Of a stretch of 6,177 bases of DNA, positions 4,837 to 6,177 are shown piece by piece (positions within the stretch are counted from its first letter, which is position 1; each line of letters opens with the position of its first letter). The position numbers and the translations under genes are program-made. The stretch spans positions 37,678 through 43,854 of the forward strand of contig DBHX01000029.1 of assembly GCA_002296285.1 (NCBI GenBank). The letters are read 5' to 3'. The notes beneath the pieces were generated by a model. It ran no database searches. It was not told the DNA's origin and was given only the letters and a program-made list of their open reading frames with translations. The stretch comes from a bacterium UBP8_UBA817. Its GTDB lineage: Bacteria > Margulisbacteria > Marinamargulisbacteria > UBA817.

Positions 4837-6177
4837 ATGTCGAAAGGAACACTTTACGATAAGGTATGGGATGCGCACAAAGTTACCACATTGCCTTCTG
4901 GCATGGATCAGCTCTTAATTGGGTTGCACTTGGTTCATGAGGTGACATCGCCTCAAGCATTTGCGTCCTTGCGTGAAAGAAATCAGCCGGTCAAATTTCC
5001 AAATCGAACGTTTGCTACCATGGATCATATTGTTCCTACACTGTCCATTGAGCGCCCTTTTCCTGATCCACAAGCTGAGTTAATGGCATCAACGCTTGAA
5101 AAAAATACGGCTGACTTTGGGATTCCTTTATTTGATTTTAAGTCAGGTAAGCAGGGTATTGTGCATATGATTGGCCCAGAACTGGGGGTGACACAGCCCG
5201 GAATGACGGTGGCATGTGGGGATTCTCATACTTCCACACATGGGGCGTTTGGTGCGTTGGCATTTGGCATTGGCACCACTGAAGTGCGTAATGTTATGGA
5301 AACACAAACGTTGGCATTGTCTCGGTTAAAAGTTCGTCGTATTTTGGTGAATGGCGAATTAAAAAACGGGGTGTCACCAAAAGATGTTATTTTAAAAATT
5401 ATTGCTGAATTGGGGGTTAAGGGAGGTTTGGGATATGCCTACGAATATGCTGGGGATGTCTTTGACAATATGTCTATGGAAGGTCGAATGACGGTATGCA
5501 ATATGAGTATTGAAGGTGGTGCACGGATTGGTTATGTTAATCCTGATGAGACCACATTTGAATTTATTCGAGGCAAAGAATATGCTCCCAAAGATTTTGA
5601 CTCGGCTAAAGCGTATTGGTTAAATATTCGATCAGATGACGATGCCCACTATGATGATGAGTTTATTATTGATGGCTCATCCATTGAACCGATGGTCACT
5701 TGGGGGATCAATCCTGGTCAAGCCATTGGGGTATCGCAGTCACTACCAACCATTGCTGAGTCTTCGGATTCAGCCACGGCGGCTGAGGCTTTTGAATTTA
5801 TGGGGTTATTAGAATCCCAATCGGTAGAATCCATTCACATCGATGTTGCATTTATTGGATCGTGCACCAATGGTCGCATTTCTGATTTGCGTGAAGCAGC
5901 GGCTATATTTAAAGATAAAAAAGTTCATCCCAATGTTACAGCGATTGTGGTTCCTGGGTCTCAACGTGTTTTAGCTCAAGCAGAATCTGAAGGATTGGAT
6001 CAGATTTTTATTGAGGCTGGTGTTCAATGGCGGCATGCGGGATGTTCGATGTGTTTGGCCATGAATACCGATAAACTAATGGGTGATCAGGTGTGTGCAT
6101 CTTCTTCGAATCGAAATTTTATTGGTCGTCAGGGAAGCCCTACGGGAAAGACCTTATTAATGAGTCCTGCAATGGTT
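4837..6177 (+). CDS. leuC: LeuC, 3-isopropylmalate dehydratase large subunit (3' end beyond window)
   Basis: LeuC with LeuD isomerises 2-isopropylmalate to 3-isopropylmalate in leucine biosynthesis; it is a cytoplasmic aconitase-family enzyme with a 4Fe-4S cluster. The visible 447 residues lack only about 20-25 of the usual C-terminus and stop just after the conserved 'SPAM'. The three cluster ligands are present: Cys343 in IGSCTNGR, and Cys403 and Cys406 in GCSMC. Other family blocks are 'LVHEVTSPQAF' (32-42), 'FATMDHIVPT' (59-68), 'CGDSHTSTHGAFGALAFGIG' (127-146), 'SMEGRMTVCNMSIEGGA' (213-229), 'TWGINPGQ' (288-295) and 'SNRNFIGRQG' (424-433). The N-terminus 'TLYDKVWDAH' aligns with the standard LeuC start and confirms the ATG at 4837. 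It is divergent from hisH-uvrA; leuD is the expected next gene but is not visible. There is no leader or Shine-Dalgarno. Confidence 0.98.
   Translation, partial: MSKGTLYDKVWDAHKVTTLPSGMDQLLIGLHLVHEVTSPQAFASLRERNQPVKFPNRTFATMDHIVPTLSIERPFPDPQAELMASTLEKNTADFGIPLFDFKSGKQGIVHMIGPELGVTQPGMTVACGDSHTSTHGAFGALAFGIGTTEVRNVMETQTLALSRLKVRRILVNGELKNGVSPKDVILKIIAELGVKGGLGYAYEYAGDVFDNMSMEGRMTVCNMSIEGGARIGYVNPDETTFEFIRGKEYAPKDFDSAKAYWLNIRSDDDAHYDDEFIIDGSSIEPMVTWGINPGQAIGVSQSLPTIAESSDSATAAEAFEFMGLLESQSVESIHIDVAFIGSCTNGRISDLREAAAIFKDKKVHPNVTAIVVPGSQRVLAQAESEGLDQIFIEAGVQWRHAGCSMCLAMNTDKLMGDQVCASSSNRNFIGRQGSPTGKTLLMSPAMV

Noticed and set aside
4580..4852. A 90-codon minus-strand open frame crossing the leuC start, the intergenic region and the hisH 5' end
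   Set aside because: It overlaps two confidently identified genes and both promoters, has no recognisable motif, and reads as translated non-coding sequence.

Overview
This is an AT-rich bacterial chromosomal segment carrying three housekeeping genes and two genes for exported proteins of unknown role. The housekeeping genes are recognisable by motif: uvrA (nucleotide excision repair), hisH (histidine biosynthesis) and leuC (leucine biosynthesis, cut by the right edge). The exported proteins are a 229-residue hypothetical and the start of a tandem-95/cadherin-like repeat protein, cut by the left edge. There is no rRNA, tRNA, IS element or CRISPR array, and no phage gene. The phylum cannot be assigned from the sequence alone. 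Repeat adhesins of this kind are common in environmental, often aquatic, bacteria.

Layout: four genes run on the minus strand in the order hisH (4656 to 4051), uvrA (4054 to 1208), the exported hypothetical (1175 to 486) and the repeat protein (396 to 1, truncated). hisH and uvrA overlap by four bases (ATGA) and form a transcription and translation unit. The hypothetical follows uvrA after 32 bases and has a promoter-like sequence of its own. leuC runs rightwards from 4837 to the edge. hisH and leuC are divergent across a 180-base region holding a promoter for each and a perfect 8-bp inverted repeat between them.

The most interesting signal is at the gene starts. None of the four non-overlapping starts has a Shine-Dalgarno sequence at working distance. 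In three of them (leuC, hisH, the hypothetical) a -10-like hexamer ends only 6 to 7 bases before the ATG, so transcription should begin at or next to the start codon. For leuC the hexamer is a perfect TATAAT and the start codon is fixed by the conserved N-terminus. This predicts leaderless mRNAs. Second-rank observations are a UvrA lacking the first half of its N-terminal zinc-binding motif, an unusual pairing of a histidine-pathway gene with a repair gene, and a Gln in the HisH oxyanion-strand motif. I see no wholly new multi-gene system here.
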